Shown here: positions 23,382 through 34,700 of the stretch, piece by piece | Layout: every line of letters begins with the position of its first letter | Numbering within the stretch: position 1 is the first letter of the stretch | NCBI GenBank assembly: GCA_012932295.1 | Contig: JAAONU010000071.1 | Location: forward strand, 248,001 to 312,000 | Reading direction: 5' to 3' | Length of the DNA stretch: 64,000 nucleotides | DNA from: Cyclina sinensis | Lineage: Eukaryota > Mollusca > Bivalvia > Venerida > Veneridae | Notes under the pieces: generated by a model | Told to the model about the DNA's origin: nothing | The model's database searches: none | The model's input: only the letters and a program-made list of their open reading frames with translations | Position numbers and translations under genes: made by a program

Positions 23382-23580
23382 CAGGGCTTTTTTTCACAGG
23401 TTAGGGGAGGGGCCCTTCCCTTAAATTTGGGAAAAATTAACTAACATTGTATTTTTGCAAAAGGGGAAGAAAAAACTTGATGTTAATTAAATTTCAAGGG
23501 AAACTGCATGAAATTAAAGAATTTTCCTGAGGGGAAGATGCGTGTAAATGGCCCCTGCTATAGAAAGAAAAAAAGCCCTG
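23382..23580. mobile_element. Small hAT-like MITE, 199 bp
   Basis: The ends are CAGGGCTTTTTTTC and, reverse-complemented, CAGGGCTTTTTTTC: 14 bases identical. The interior is GGGG/CCCC-rich (AGGGGAGGGGCCCTTCCC) with no frame. The flanking 8-mers (ACACATAG and CCTAAATC) do not match, so the target duplication is missing or has decayed; the CAGGG ends suggest hAT. Confidence 0.65.
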
Positions 23581-24233
23581 CCTAAATCAATGATCATCAC
23601 CAAATTGAATTCCCAGAAATTTAAGAAATACAGAATACTATCATAGTACTATGTATATAAGGCCTAGAGCAAAATAAGCTTTTTTTTAGTGAAGTCAAAG
23701 TTTGAAAGCATAAAAAAGCAAGGTTCTTTTTTTCAATAACATTTCTTATATCATTTTCATTTCAAAAGGTTTGATCCTATCTGTGCTGAAAATTTCAGAT
23801 GAATCGTGCAACTTGTTTTGAAGATATGACATTCTAAAAATGAAGAAGATTGTAAAAAATTGCCATTTTGGTGTGACATCCATTTTTTGTAATTTATTAG
23901 AAATGTGTGCTCAAAACAACTTAAAGTATATATGGACCTTTTTTGTGTTCATGCATAGTACGGCCATCTACTTTCATCAGGAAACAGTACATTTTAAAGA
24001 AAAAGTAGGATTTCTTCATTTGATGTTTTTTTAAAAGGTATACTCCATTGAAGCCAAAATAGCATTATTATACCTTTATTATATGCTGCATGTAATAAAC
24101 AATACAGAAAGCTTTAAATGTATGTAACCTAACTTTTTCATTAGTCAATAGACACCACTTTAATACCATATCCTAACCTTCCCTATAATACTGCATACAT
24201 GCTAGTTGCTTGTATCCTTAGATGCACCAAATT

Positions 24234-27071
24234 TGTCCCAACAGTCACGGTTCGACTGTGTATTTCTTCTTTTGCTCACTGTCTGACAACAGTATTAGAT
24301 ATCTAAAATTAATCTGTCTTAAGATATTCCTTAACCCTTACACAGATATATATATTTCAGGCCAGCTAATGTGCTGACACACCTATACATCACCTTGAAA
24401 AATTGTCCCAACAGTCACGGTTTTTGTCCCAACAGTCACGGCTGTATTAGCTGCATATACTCCTGTTACAATATTCCTCTAAACATAATCATGCATATTT
24501 TTATCTTCATATCTTATATATGCACATTTTCTAAGAGAACTATCATTAATGTGATGAAAGTAGTTCTCAGAAATAAAGTTATTACTATTTTAGGAAGTCT
24601 AAAAATTCCAAGATTTGTACATGAATGACATATTTCCAGCAATTTCACATTTTCCAGTGAGAAGTAGCATTAACTTGTTGAAACCTGTAAATCTAAAATA
24701 CTAACTACAGTATAAAGTGTTAAATATAGCTCATTGTCTTGGCTTTAGAGACTGTGACTGTTGGGACACTTTCATACCTAGAACTGTGTGTTGTAATAAA
24801 AATTCAATTTCTAGGATAAAATGGATAAACTAAAGGTAAAGTTTAATTTTTGGTCTTGGAAAATGAAGCATTTAGAAACCTAGGGTGAATTTGAAAAGCA
24901 GCCAAAAGACAGGACAGCTGCAGAAAGACAAAGAAGATGTAGAGTTAATAAGGCTAAAAATCAGGAAGCTTTAGATGCAGCAAGAACAAGAGATATGTCC
25001 ATAGGACACAGATGCTCCCACATCCTGTTGTAATGTCACAAAAAATCCTGTACAATTACACATGCATGTAAGTCTAAAAATGCTAGTTTTTAGCTTTATT
25101 ATAAGGCTGAGAGTACATCTTGGCCCCTATGGTCAGTCCAGATACAAAACAAAAGCATGCCAAAAGAGTGAGAAAAAGCCTGCCTCAGTCATCAACAAAA
25201 TGGGCCAGAACAATAGATCATGTGATAAGAAATTCATAACCTCATAAAAAGAAGGAGCTCACTACAATCAAAAGAAAAGTAATAGTTATAGAAATAAATG
25301 GATCCAAAGAAATCAGAAGAAACAACAACAGGAGAACTAAGTGTGTGTTTTTCAAAAATGCTAAATAAAAAGGATGTCATACATGAAGAAGGTAATCTTA
25401 TAGCCAAGCACCACCTTCTGTTACTCTGTACACCAAGAAAGAAGATTACTCAGAGGTAAATTTATTTTTCCTCACACAAAAGAGAGACAACATATCTGTT
25501 TGGCTAGACACTAAAGAAATAAGCTGGCAGGCTATAGGAGACTTTGGATTACACTGACTTTGCCACTGTTGAAGGGCAGCAGAGGAATACAGTTACAGTT
25601 TAATTCCAGTGAAATAAAGAAGTGTAGAAACATGTCAACTAAGAAATAAGCTTGAACTTAAACAAGTTAGATAATGTGTTATACTACATTTCAGTCTTTT
25701 CATCTGAGTATAGGATAAAGGGGAAACGGTCAGTTAAACAATTCTTACCAGTTGCTTATATTGGTAGGCTTTTGTGATACTACACTGTAGACCACTAAGT
25801 CTGATCACAACGTAATGTAGAATTGTCGAACTCTAGCCAGGTCACTCAAGAAAGAAGATTTAAACATTATAGAGGATTCTCAATGCTTACTGTAATATGG
25901 CCTATGCCGGCCTGGCTAGCTCAGTCAGTAGAGCATTGGATTGTCAATCTTGACTATCCTGGTTCAATCCCCATCAAGGCTGGCAGAATCTCTCTGTGAT
26001 AATAGATCTCAGACAATACATCTAAAGGTCATTTGTCCCTCACCTCTGAAGCAAGTGAGGAAGTAGTCAGTCACTTGCGGAGAAATTGGTTAGTAAATTG
26101 GTTGGATACCCAGGAACACTGGTTAGGTGGACTGACTGCTGGGATATGACCTTAGCTGTTGAAACTGGTGTTAAACCCCAATAAAATTAGGGGGGAAAAG
26201 TGATTTTTAAATCAAAATTTTAGTTAGATGATGTAAGCAGCTGTGTACATCATGCAACAAACACTTTCAACATATTGCTGTAGTTTGTGTTAAAGCGAAG
26301 TTAATTATTTATGTGATATGCACTAATTTTAATACACACAGTAATGTGTCCCAACAGTCACGTTTTTGTAATTACACAAAACACTAAGTATTTGAAATAG
26401 CTTTCCCATGTACATATGTTGTTTGTTTTAAACTGTTGTGATAGAAGTTAACATTCAAACCGTTGAATTTGGTATTCATACATTATTACTATGAAATATA
26501 TTTTTGTGTATTCTTTATGAAATATTATTTGTCATTGGTTAGTGCTTTAAGACATTTAGTTCTGAAAGTAAGTAACACTCTCAGTCTGTGCTCAATATTG
26601 ATGCCAGATTAATTGTTATTAATATTTTAATGTTAGAGTGAAAAAATTAAATATGCGGAAACTATAAGAACAAATTAGTGGAGGCTTGCACAGGAACGTG
26701 TCCCAACAGTCACATTTATATATCTAATGAATTTCCTAATCATTTTTAAACAAAACGGTAAAAAGTTTCATGAAGAACTAATTTTCTTACTACTTTTGTT
26801 TACAGCTTTCATAAAAAGTGGAAAACATTTTAGCACCAAGTACGTTTGATTAAATATTATAAAATGGCCACATATAAAATACATGTAGGTCATCCAACAG
26901 AATATTGCAATTTCTGAATTAATTTTTTTGATGAGTGAAATACTAGATTACTCTACTTTCCTGCGAATAGCACAGACATTGTGTAAAATGTATTAAAATG
27001 CAAGAATTCTTCTCAATTTCTTAAATAAGTGATGCAATGTAATATCTAGCTTCTTGTCCCAACAGTCACGG
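24234..27071. repeat. Cluster of seven GTCCCAACAGTCAC motifs
   Basis: A near-identical 14-17 base word, TGTCCCAACAGTCACGG, occurs at 24234-24250, 24404-24420, 24425-24441, 26346-26361, 26699-26713 and 27055-27071 on the plus strand, and inverted at 24752-24769. The sequence around each copy is unrelated AT-rich DNA, so these are not units of one long tandem repeat. The block ends 300 bases before the left end of element B. Possible explanations are binding sites, subterminal repeats of an unrecognised element, or a highly diverged repeat retaining one word. The rest of 23581-27372 has no convincing gene. Confidence 0.85.
25908..26190 (+). repeat. tRNA-derived SINE, near full length
   Basis: It begins GCCGGCCTGGCTAGCTCAGT with an A box (TAGCTCAGTCAGTAGAGC) and a B box (GGTTCAATCCC, about 25962). 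Next come a conserved body (TTGGATACCCAGGAACACTG) and a 3' tail ending GGTGTTAAACCCCAATAAA. Tails ending in GTTAAACCC followed by an A-rich repeat are typical of molluscan SINEs. No target duplication was resolved. Confidence 0.8.
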
Positions 27072-27509
27072 TTTTAACCAGAAGTAATGACTCAATTCTT
27101 GACACCAAATCTCAAAAACCACCTCAGATATGTTAGTCAAATTTTGAATATTGACTTCAAGGGCATTCTATTATATGATAAATGTGTTTGTGTTAAGAAA
27201 AGTTAATGTTTCATCTTGAAATAAAATTGAACATGTTCAATAATCTTTTTATGCTTTCTTTTTATTCAAATTTTTCCAATTATTTTGATATTGGGATGTT
27301 AATCAAGCACAAAATATCTGAAATTTCCACCCTCTACATCGCATCTAACTAATAATACACAGAGGTACTAATCAATCTCATTAAAATCATTTCCTAATTT
27401 CGCTCCTCTACTTTACGCGATTAGGATCTGACAACATCACATTAGAGGTCGCGTCAGATTGACCTTTGTAGTAATTAATATGCATAAACAGGTGTCCGTA
27501 TTTTAGCCA

Positions 27510-30500
27510 ATGAAATCGCTCGTTACAAAAACTACCTTGGTAGCTTGTTCAAAATTGGCGGCATCCATTACATCAATTCAATCCGTTTTGAAGAAATTTA
27601 AAATAGACGACTTTAAGCCGGAACAAAAGAAAATATTTGATGCTATTTGGACAGGCAGGGACTGTGTGGCAGTTTTACCAACAGGCTACGGAAAATCACT
27701 TCCATATCAAGTTTTAACGCCAGTAAAAAGGGTGGAAAACGTTCCGTTTTGGAACTTTTGCACCGACAAAATCATCGTTTGTTGCCCACTTGTGTCTTTA
27801 ATGGAAGACCAGGTTCATCGACTGAGAACATTTAGTGATCTAACAGCAGTTTTCAAAGGTTAGTAATTTTAAAGCAAATTAATGTTAAATATGTGTGATT
27901 CTGAATACTTGTTACGAACTGGATGTTTGTACTGTGTCATGCACACTGGAAAAGCTGTCCTGCACCATGGATTTAAAAGAAAAAAGTGTTCAGGTGGATA
28001 ATAAATGTGATATTATTGCAGTAGTACCCAGAGGAATTGTGTACGAGGGTTCGATTCCCTCCCCAGGTTTAGACTTGTTGTCATAAATAATTTGCTGGTG
28101 CTAAGTGGGCAGATTGCCTGGTGGCCCCGCACGTTTTCTCTGAGTGTTTCTGCAACATTTTAACAGTAGATCTAATTGCTTATTCAATAAAATTATCCCC
28201 ATGACAACATTTTGTTATTTTCTAAATGATAAATTTATGTCACAGTTGAAACAAGGGGTTGTATGAATAATTCAGGAAGAGATGAGTGTGTAACTCGCGA
28301 GAGATGCTGGCAGTACTGATCGATAGATAGATTGATAGATAGATAACATCAACCAGGACTCAAACCTCTGAACTCCAGTTTACAATGCCATCACTCGGTA
28401 CAAGTACTAAAACAAAATTACTTGAAACATGATGTTATGCCAATGCCTTTTCTCCAACTGTAGCAGGGGCCATAAATGTGTATCTTTCACTCAGAAAAAA
28501 ACCTAACCCTGCAGTTTTTCCATGTATTACACTTCTCTTTGGTCATAATATTATGATACAGTAAGCTATCATTTTTTTATCTACAAATAAAGGGCATTCC
28601 CCTGCTGTCGAACTTGTGTTAGTGGTCACCTCCATTAAGCAGCCACCTGTTTTTTAAGGTCACTTTGCTGTTACCCTAAATGTGCATTTTACAAGTAAAC
28701 ACTTTTCAAGGTTGGCTGATGAAAACAGGTTAGACTGTATTGGTAAAAACAATATAACAAGAACACATGTGTTTTTCCTACATGCTATTGACCACAACAG
28801 TTTACGCTTGGAATTTGTATTTCTAATTGCAGGTGAAAGCCCAGAGAGTGATTCATACATCAAACAGGGCGCATTTGACATACTCTTTGCTTCTCCAGAA
28901 ACCTTAGTTGGAGACAAAACCTGGCGTTCCATCATCCAGGAATATGATGTTTCACTGTTAGTGGTGGATGAATTTCACACAATAACAGAATGGTTTTGTA
29001 ATCATTAGGCTCTCTTTTTTGCAGGCATGAGAAAATTCCTCTTTTCTGCTTGTGTCCTCTCTTTATACTGAGAAAGCTGTTCAACTTTGTCTGATCTGTT
29101 AAAGACTGCAAAGGGTTAAAGGGATGTAAAGGGATTTCACCTTTTTTTTGACAAAACTTGCATTCTTGAGAATGCTTTTAAAAACCCCATCTGCTTTTCA
29201 TAGTTACATGTACCTTGACAATGACTCACTTCATCAGAATTAATGACTATAGAAGTGTTTTTCACACAATGTAAGAAGTGAATGTTAAAGAATTTATTCC
29301 TGTAGTTAGTACTGAGAAAGTCAGAATTTTACAGGTAAATTGTACAAGAAAAGAATTAAGTTGAACAATAATGCAGGATATGTGTAAAGAGTACTCAGTA
29401 TGAAGAACAAAGTCATTTTATAAGACAATACTTGCATTCAAGTAAATAAGATCCCTGTGCACAAAAAGGATGTATATATATGTACAATCTAATTAAAAGC
29501 AGGTCCTGTATCTTGCAAGTCTTAAGTGGTTCAATGATATCAAGTACAAAAAGTATCTACAGTATAACCTGTCTTAACCAGCCAAGGGAGACAACAGAAG
29601 TGACCATTTATAGCAGGTGTCTGCTAATAACAAGGTGTCTTTACTATAAAACCAGTCATTTTGGGAAATGACAATAATGGCTGCATAAGGCAGATGGCTG
29701 CTTAATAGAGGTGACCGTTAGAGCAGGTTTAACTGTACATAAACTGGTACTTAACAAAACTAGGCAAATGCATTTTTGATGCCAGTTTTGAATGCTTGAC
29801 AAGGCAAAAATCTATTTTTTTCAGGGGTGAAGATGACACAGGCAAGGCTGCATTCAGGAAGTGGTTTTCATACTTGGGAGAACTGAGGGCACTGTTTCCA
29901 AGAGCATCTCTACTTGCATTAAGTGCAACATGCACTAGAAAGGATTATAAAAGGGTAGTGAAAATTCTGCAAGTGAAAGAAGATGCACTTTTCATTAGAG
30001 TTTCACCAAATAAAAGCAATATCAAACTGTCAGTAAAAAAAGTAAAATCAATGGAAGATGCCTTTTACCCAGTAATTGAATCACTACATACAATGACAGT
30101 AAGCAGGCTATTAATATACTGTTCATCCATTAAAGAGGTTTCCGATGTTTACAATTTCATAACTAATGAATATGCTGAAGGTGATATTATAACCGAGATG
30201 TATCATTCTGAGACAACTGAAAGCAAAAAGAGCAAGGTACGAGATATTCTTCGGGATCCAGCTCGACACTGTTTAATTGTTGCTACCAGTGCCCTTGGAA
30301 TGGGATTAGATGTAGTGAATTGCACATCTGTTATACTGTTTGGTATCCCAAAAAGCATTGTTGATTTAATTCAACAAGTGGGCCGTGTTGGAAGAGATGG
30401 TTCAAATGCCATAGCAATGTTGCTTTACAAATCAGCACATCTGAGAACGGCACCAGAATGTGTGAAATCAGTATATACTGTACAGTCTTGTAGGAGACAA

Positions 30501-30755
30501 CAAGCTATGTGTTCACTTTTGACTAAGAGTGAGCTAGAACAGTTGTCAGAAACATGTAGTGTCCACACTTGCTGTGACATATGTCAGTTATCATGTCAGT
30601 GTGGCAATTGTTATAGTTTACCACTGGAGACAATTTTTGAAGAATGTGACAAAAATACTGGAGACTCCAGTGACAATGACTCTGATCAAACAATATCATA
30701 TGAACTCTCCGGACAAGGGACAGATGATGAATTAGTTGAAGACTTTTCTAACTGA
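27510..30755 (+). CDS. RecQ-like SF2 DNA helicase of element B
   Basis: Exons 27510-27858, 28833-28992 and 29825-30755 join in phase (349+160+931 nt) to 479 residues without a stop. Motifs: Walker A PTGYGKS (T58-S63), Ia CCPLVSLMEDQ, II VVDEFH, III LSATCT, IV LIYCSS, V TSALGMGLDV, VI QQVGRVGRDG, then a zinc-like cluster CCDICQLSCQCGNC and an acidic tail. An ATP-dependent 3'-5' DNA helicase of the RecQ group is expected; it lacks the HRDC and other C-terminal domains of host RecQ proteins, so it is short for that family. The homologue in element A starts at ATGGCGG; here that site reads AATTGGCGG, so the only in-frame ATG upstream of the Q motif is 27510, which overlaps a CCAAT box. The start is therefore uncertain. 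Motif II has Phe where DECH/DEAH is usual. A MITE fills the end of intron 1. Confidence 0.85.
28559..28737. mobile_element. TA-flanked CAGT MITE, copy 1
   Basis: 179 bp, CAGTAAGC...GGTTAGACTG, flanked by TA on both sides. The interior contains GTGGTCACCTCCATTAAGCA and AAGGTCACTTTG. It lies in intron 1 of the element B helicase, its end 95 bases before exon 2. Ends of CAGT with TA duplication suggest a pogo/Tigger-type element of the Tc1-mariner group. Confidence 0.7.
29560..29735. mobile_element. TA-flanked CAGT MITE, copy 2
   Basis: 176 bp, CAGTATAACCTGTCTTAA...GCAGGTTTAACTG, flanked by TA. Interior phrases are CAGCCAAGGGAGACAACA, AGTGACCATTTATAGCAG and GGCTGCTTAATAGAGGTGAC. It lies in intron 2 of the helicase and is in the same orientation as the copy at 36716-36893. 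Confidence 0.85.
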
Positions 30756-31730
30756 ATACATTATATGATACAACAGTCTTGTGGTTTTTTGTTTATCGCT
30801 CAAGTACACTGTACAGGTGGTCAGTTAACCTATCCAGTTTTCCTGAATTTCTTAACCAGTACTAACCTTTATCATTGCAAGTATCAGAGAACTTCTCCAT
30901 ATGAAACAGATGTGGATCATGAGGCCACAATTAAAAAAATCCTTGTTTGCCGTCTACCGACCTTGATTTGTAAGTTAGGGTTGGTAGGTAGGCAGAATAT
31001 TCTTTTTTATTACATGACTGTTCATAATTATCTTTATATTTTTCAGAAGAAAGCAAAATATGCTGTAAACAGTATTCAAAACTTAAATTTATGTTCCTGT
31101 GATCTGTTTTCCACATTAAAGAACTGTATTTTGTTTACAATTGTATTTTGTTTATGAAAGGAGTTTGAATTAAATGATAAATAAAATATTTTAGCTCAGG
31201 AGGCAATTAAAACTTTTAGGTAAGGCTGATTTTTTAAGGTATGCAGGGAGACAGCAAACAACTATATTTTTAATTCTGGCCTGGATTATCATTTGACACT
31301 ATGTCCAAGAGAGGATTCAAATCTAGGACCTCACTATTGTAAAGCCAGTGTTGTAACCAATGCACTGTTAATGATACTGCTGAACTCTTAATTTCATTCT
31401 TTTGTCATTATAGTCTTAGTAGCTACTACTGCTTATCAACATTAATATAAATTACTTCAGTCATTTTTATAACATTATGACATTATGAAATGATAATGAA
31501 TTTTACAGTTACAAGATTATGTAAATCCATATTTAAAAAAAAAAAGAGTGAAATTTCTAACAAAAGAGTTTAATATTTTACATGCATGACAGCAAGTATT
31601 TCAAATAACATGTACAAATGAAGCAAGTAACACCTTTGAATGCTTCAAAACCTTGAAGCTATCAGAATAGGCAACAAAATATGGTCATCAAACTTCTTCT
31701 ACAAGAAACATATTTTGTAGAACTATCTAT
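30756..31730. other. Spacer between convergent element B genes
   Basis: Contains the 3' ends of the helicase and transposase transcripts. A 130-residue frame (30765-31157) is low-complexity and unsupported. A tRNA-like fragment (minus; TTGAATCCTCT B-box-like, about 31310-31375) may be a SINE remnant. Confidence 0.45.
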
Positions 31731-34700
31731 CTACACATTGCGATCCCTTAGTCTTCTGTATGGAACAGATGGCCGATGCCTATGGATCAGTGTCACTAGC
31801 CCTGAAGCACTTTTATCAAAAGGATTTCTCTCAAGAACTTTCATTGAACATTTTCTCACATGGTAATTGAGCACATTCACTTCAAACAAGTTTTTCACTA
31901 TTTTCAACACATCATTTTTGTACTCGGGTAAATGATGAAAACCTTTACTTTTCCTAACATTACTGATTTGATCAACATGTTTAACTGCCTTTGTTAACAG
32001 TGGATATTCTCCGGAATGATTAATTATACTCTTTTTCGTTTTATATCCTGAACAAGATAGTTTTGAATCTCTATTTAACATTTCTAAGTATTCATCCAGT
32101 GCAATGTTATTGTTTTTCCCACCCTGCACATTAACAAATCTATTGGCTTTTAAACGCTCTTGTTGTTCTGTAGGAAGTACCTCTTCTGCAAGGGCTGTTA
32201 ACTGAATAGAGCCAATTGCATACTTTACTTTCTTTGTCTTATAGTATATTGGTAACTCGTATTTTGCCGATCTAACGCTACGTTCTCCATCGCCCATATC
32301 AACTGCTGTGTCTAAATTCTTATGTAACAAGACCAATTTGAATAACATTAACATATAATCTTGCAGCTCATCCCGATCTGAGGTGTCATCTTTTTTGCTC
32401 GTTTCTTTGGTTTCTGTAATACCATGGATCTTCATTTCATGTGCTTTTAATGTGGTGACTTGGGCATATGTTTTTTCACAAAAATGACACTGGTATCTTC
32501 CATTAACTTTGTTTGACACCCAGTAATTTTCAGTGTTCTCACTGTCCTCAAAAACTTCTCTTAAAGATGAGCATATGTCTGAACTATATTCAAAAAACCA
32601 CTTTCTTAGAAGTTGTTCACATATATCATTTAGCCACTTGATTTTTTCTTCATCAGATTGTGTGCTAAAGTCTCCTGGTAAAGGAATGTTGATAATTTCC
32701 TCAAGTTCAGTCAAATCAAAAAAGTTTAGGAACATGTACACAATTAAGCCGTCTAAAATGGCATAATATAACATTTTGTAAGCCCTGTAAGCATTTTTGA
32801 CATCACCCTTAACATTCCTGTAGTTTAAGAAGTTTCTATAGTAGGATGCAGTGCCTCTGTCAGTACAATTCTGTGCACTGTACGTTAGTTTGAAGATTGC
32901 CTGTAAAAGTAAAGGGTACATTTACTTGAAATACATCTGAAACATACCCAGTATACATTACTGTCATAAATACCAAAACATTAGTAATAACCATCAATGT
33001 TATATCACCAGCATTTCTTAAAAAAATCTTTTTTTAATCTACACTGCTCCAACAGTCACCTCTATTAAGCAGCCATCATTTTTGTTTCTTAAATAACTGG
33101 TTTTATAGTAAAGACACCTCGTCACACCTGTATTAAGCAGCCACCTGCTGTAAATGGTCACTTTTGTTGTCTCCCTTGGCTGGCCCCTTAAGACAAGTTT
33201 TACTGTATAAAAAAAGGTTACTCAATGTTGCCTCAATCGATGCCATAATTACGATAAATTAGCATTATCAACTGCAATAGAAGTGTTCCTCAGTTCAATC
33301 CACCATATTAATTAATCACTAAATGCAAAGTACTTTAACCCATGAAAAACCTCAGTTGTTAAAGTGTGAATGCGGACGCCGACAAAAGAGTGACCAGAAT
33401 AGCTTGCACAATTCTTCTTATAGTCGCGCTAAAAATGAAACAAACATAAAGGTTGCGGCTTATAACACAGAAATTTTGCTTTAGTTTGATTTATAAAAAA
33501 TTGTTGTAAAATGCATTAAATTCACCTCTAAGAAATTCATGAGCCTGTGGAAGTCTTCAATTTTGGAAATGAATCCTTCTAGACGTTCTTTTGGACTTCC
33601 TGCATTCTTCATAGCCATTTGGGCACACTGTACCCTCTCGTCAGTCAGTCTGTCACCTGTTTGGGCGACAGAGTATCAAATCATATCAAATTTGTGGACC
33701 TTTCCTGTCAAATTCTGGGAAAAATGTTAGTTAAATCAAATCCCAGTTTTAACCAGAATGATAACAAGAATGTGCAAGGTTATTCTGTTATTCCAGAATT
33801 TATTTGAAACGCAAATCAATAGAGTATACAGTCATATATGTGTTAGTGGTTTTTCCCAATAAACAGCCACCAATGTATAAACAGGCACCAACATTTAAAG
33901 GTCACTTTGCTGTGGCCTCAAATGTGGATTTTACTAGTTAACTGACCTGTATTAATCAGTAACCTGCCTTTAGAGGTCACTTCTAATGAATGATGCCTTA
34001 ATGACAGTATAATTGACTTCAATTTTGTCCAATCCAAAACTTACATGAACATTAATATATTACCACATTCTGAAACATGTACCCTAAATAAATGACATCA
34101 TTACATTCATGCATTACATGAAGATGTTGCTTTCTAGAAGCATAAAAAAGTCACTTTCTTTCTTTTATCCTGGTTAAGTTAATAACATTACATTCCATTT
34201 ACCTCCAAAGAAAACAGGCTCTACAATTTCTCCATCTTCGATCGGTACGTAAATGTCTGTGAGCTGTTTTAGTAACTGTATGATGTCTTGTGTACGATTC
34301 TCATTCCAGTCAAAGAGACCAAGGGGATACTGCAAACAAAACAATATAAAATAATAAAGTAGTTATTGGATGGGCAATCCTATCCAAGTACTGATTGCTC
34401 CTTAGATGTTGGCTGCAATAAAATCAGGTTGCTATGAAATATCAATAGTATCAGACTGAAGAGCAAGTGGATCCATTTGTTTAAGAATGAAGAATGGCTA
34501 CCTCCAAGCAATATTACAGAAAAGGAAGCATGTACGGCAGGTATTGTAGTTGTCAAATACATGAAAAATGAAAAAATCAAAATTTATTGTAACTGTGGGG
34601 TACAGAATCTGTAGTGTACAGTGGGCAATTATACATCAAGAACTACAATCCTATAAGTTTGAAGCATGCATCTAGTAATCATAAAGTAACAGTAAAGGTT

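Noticed and set aside
25908..25985. Functional tRNA gene
   Set aside because: tRNA-like head continues into a SINE body and a GTTAAACCC tail; the cloverleaf is not complete.
28010..28085. tRNA-like GGTTCGATTCCC in helicase intron 1
   Set aside because: B-box-like word only; no A box at the right distance, so I do not call a SINE.
27510..30755. Host RecQ (BLM/WRN/RECQL) gene
   Set aside because: It lies inside a transposon with intact ends, is short, and its paralogue lies in element A with the same partners.
33030..33065. CTCCAACAGTCACCTC as an eighth copy of the GTCCCAACAGTCAC motif
   Set aside because: It belongs to the degenerate end of a CAGT MITE; the resemblance is partial and probably coincidental.
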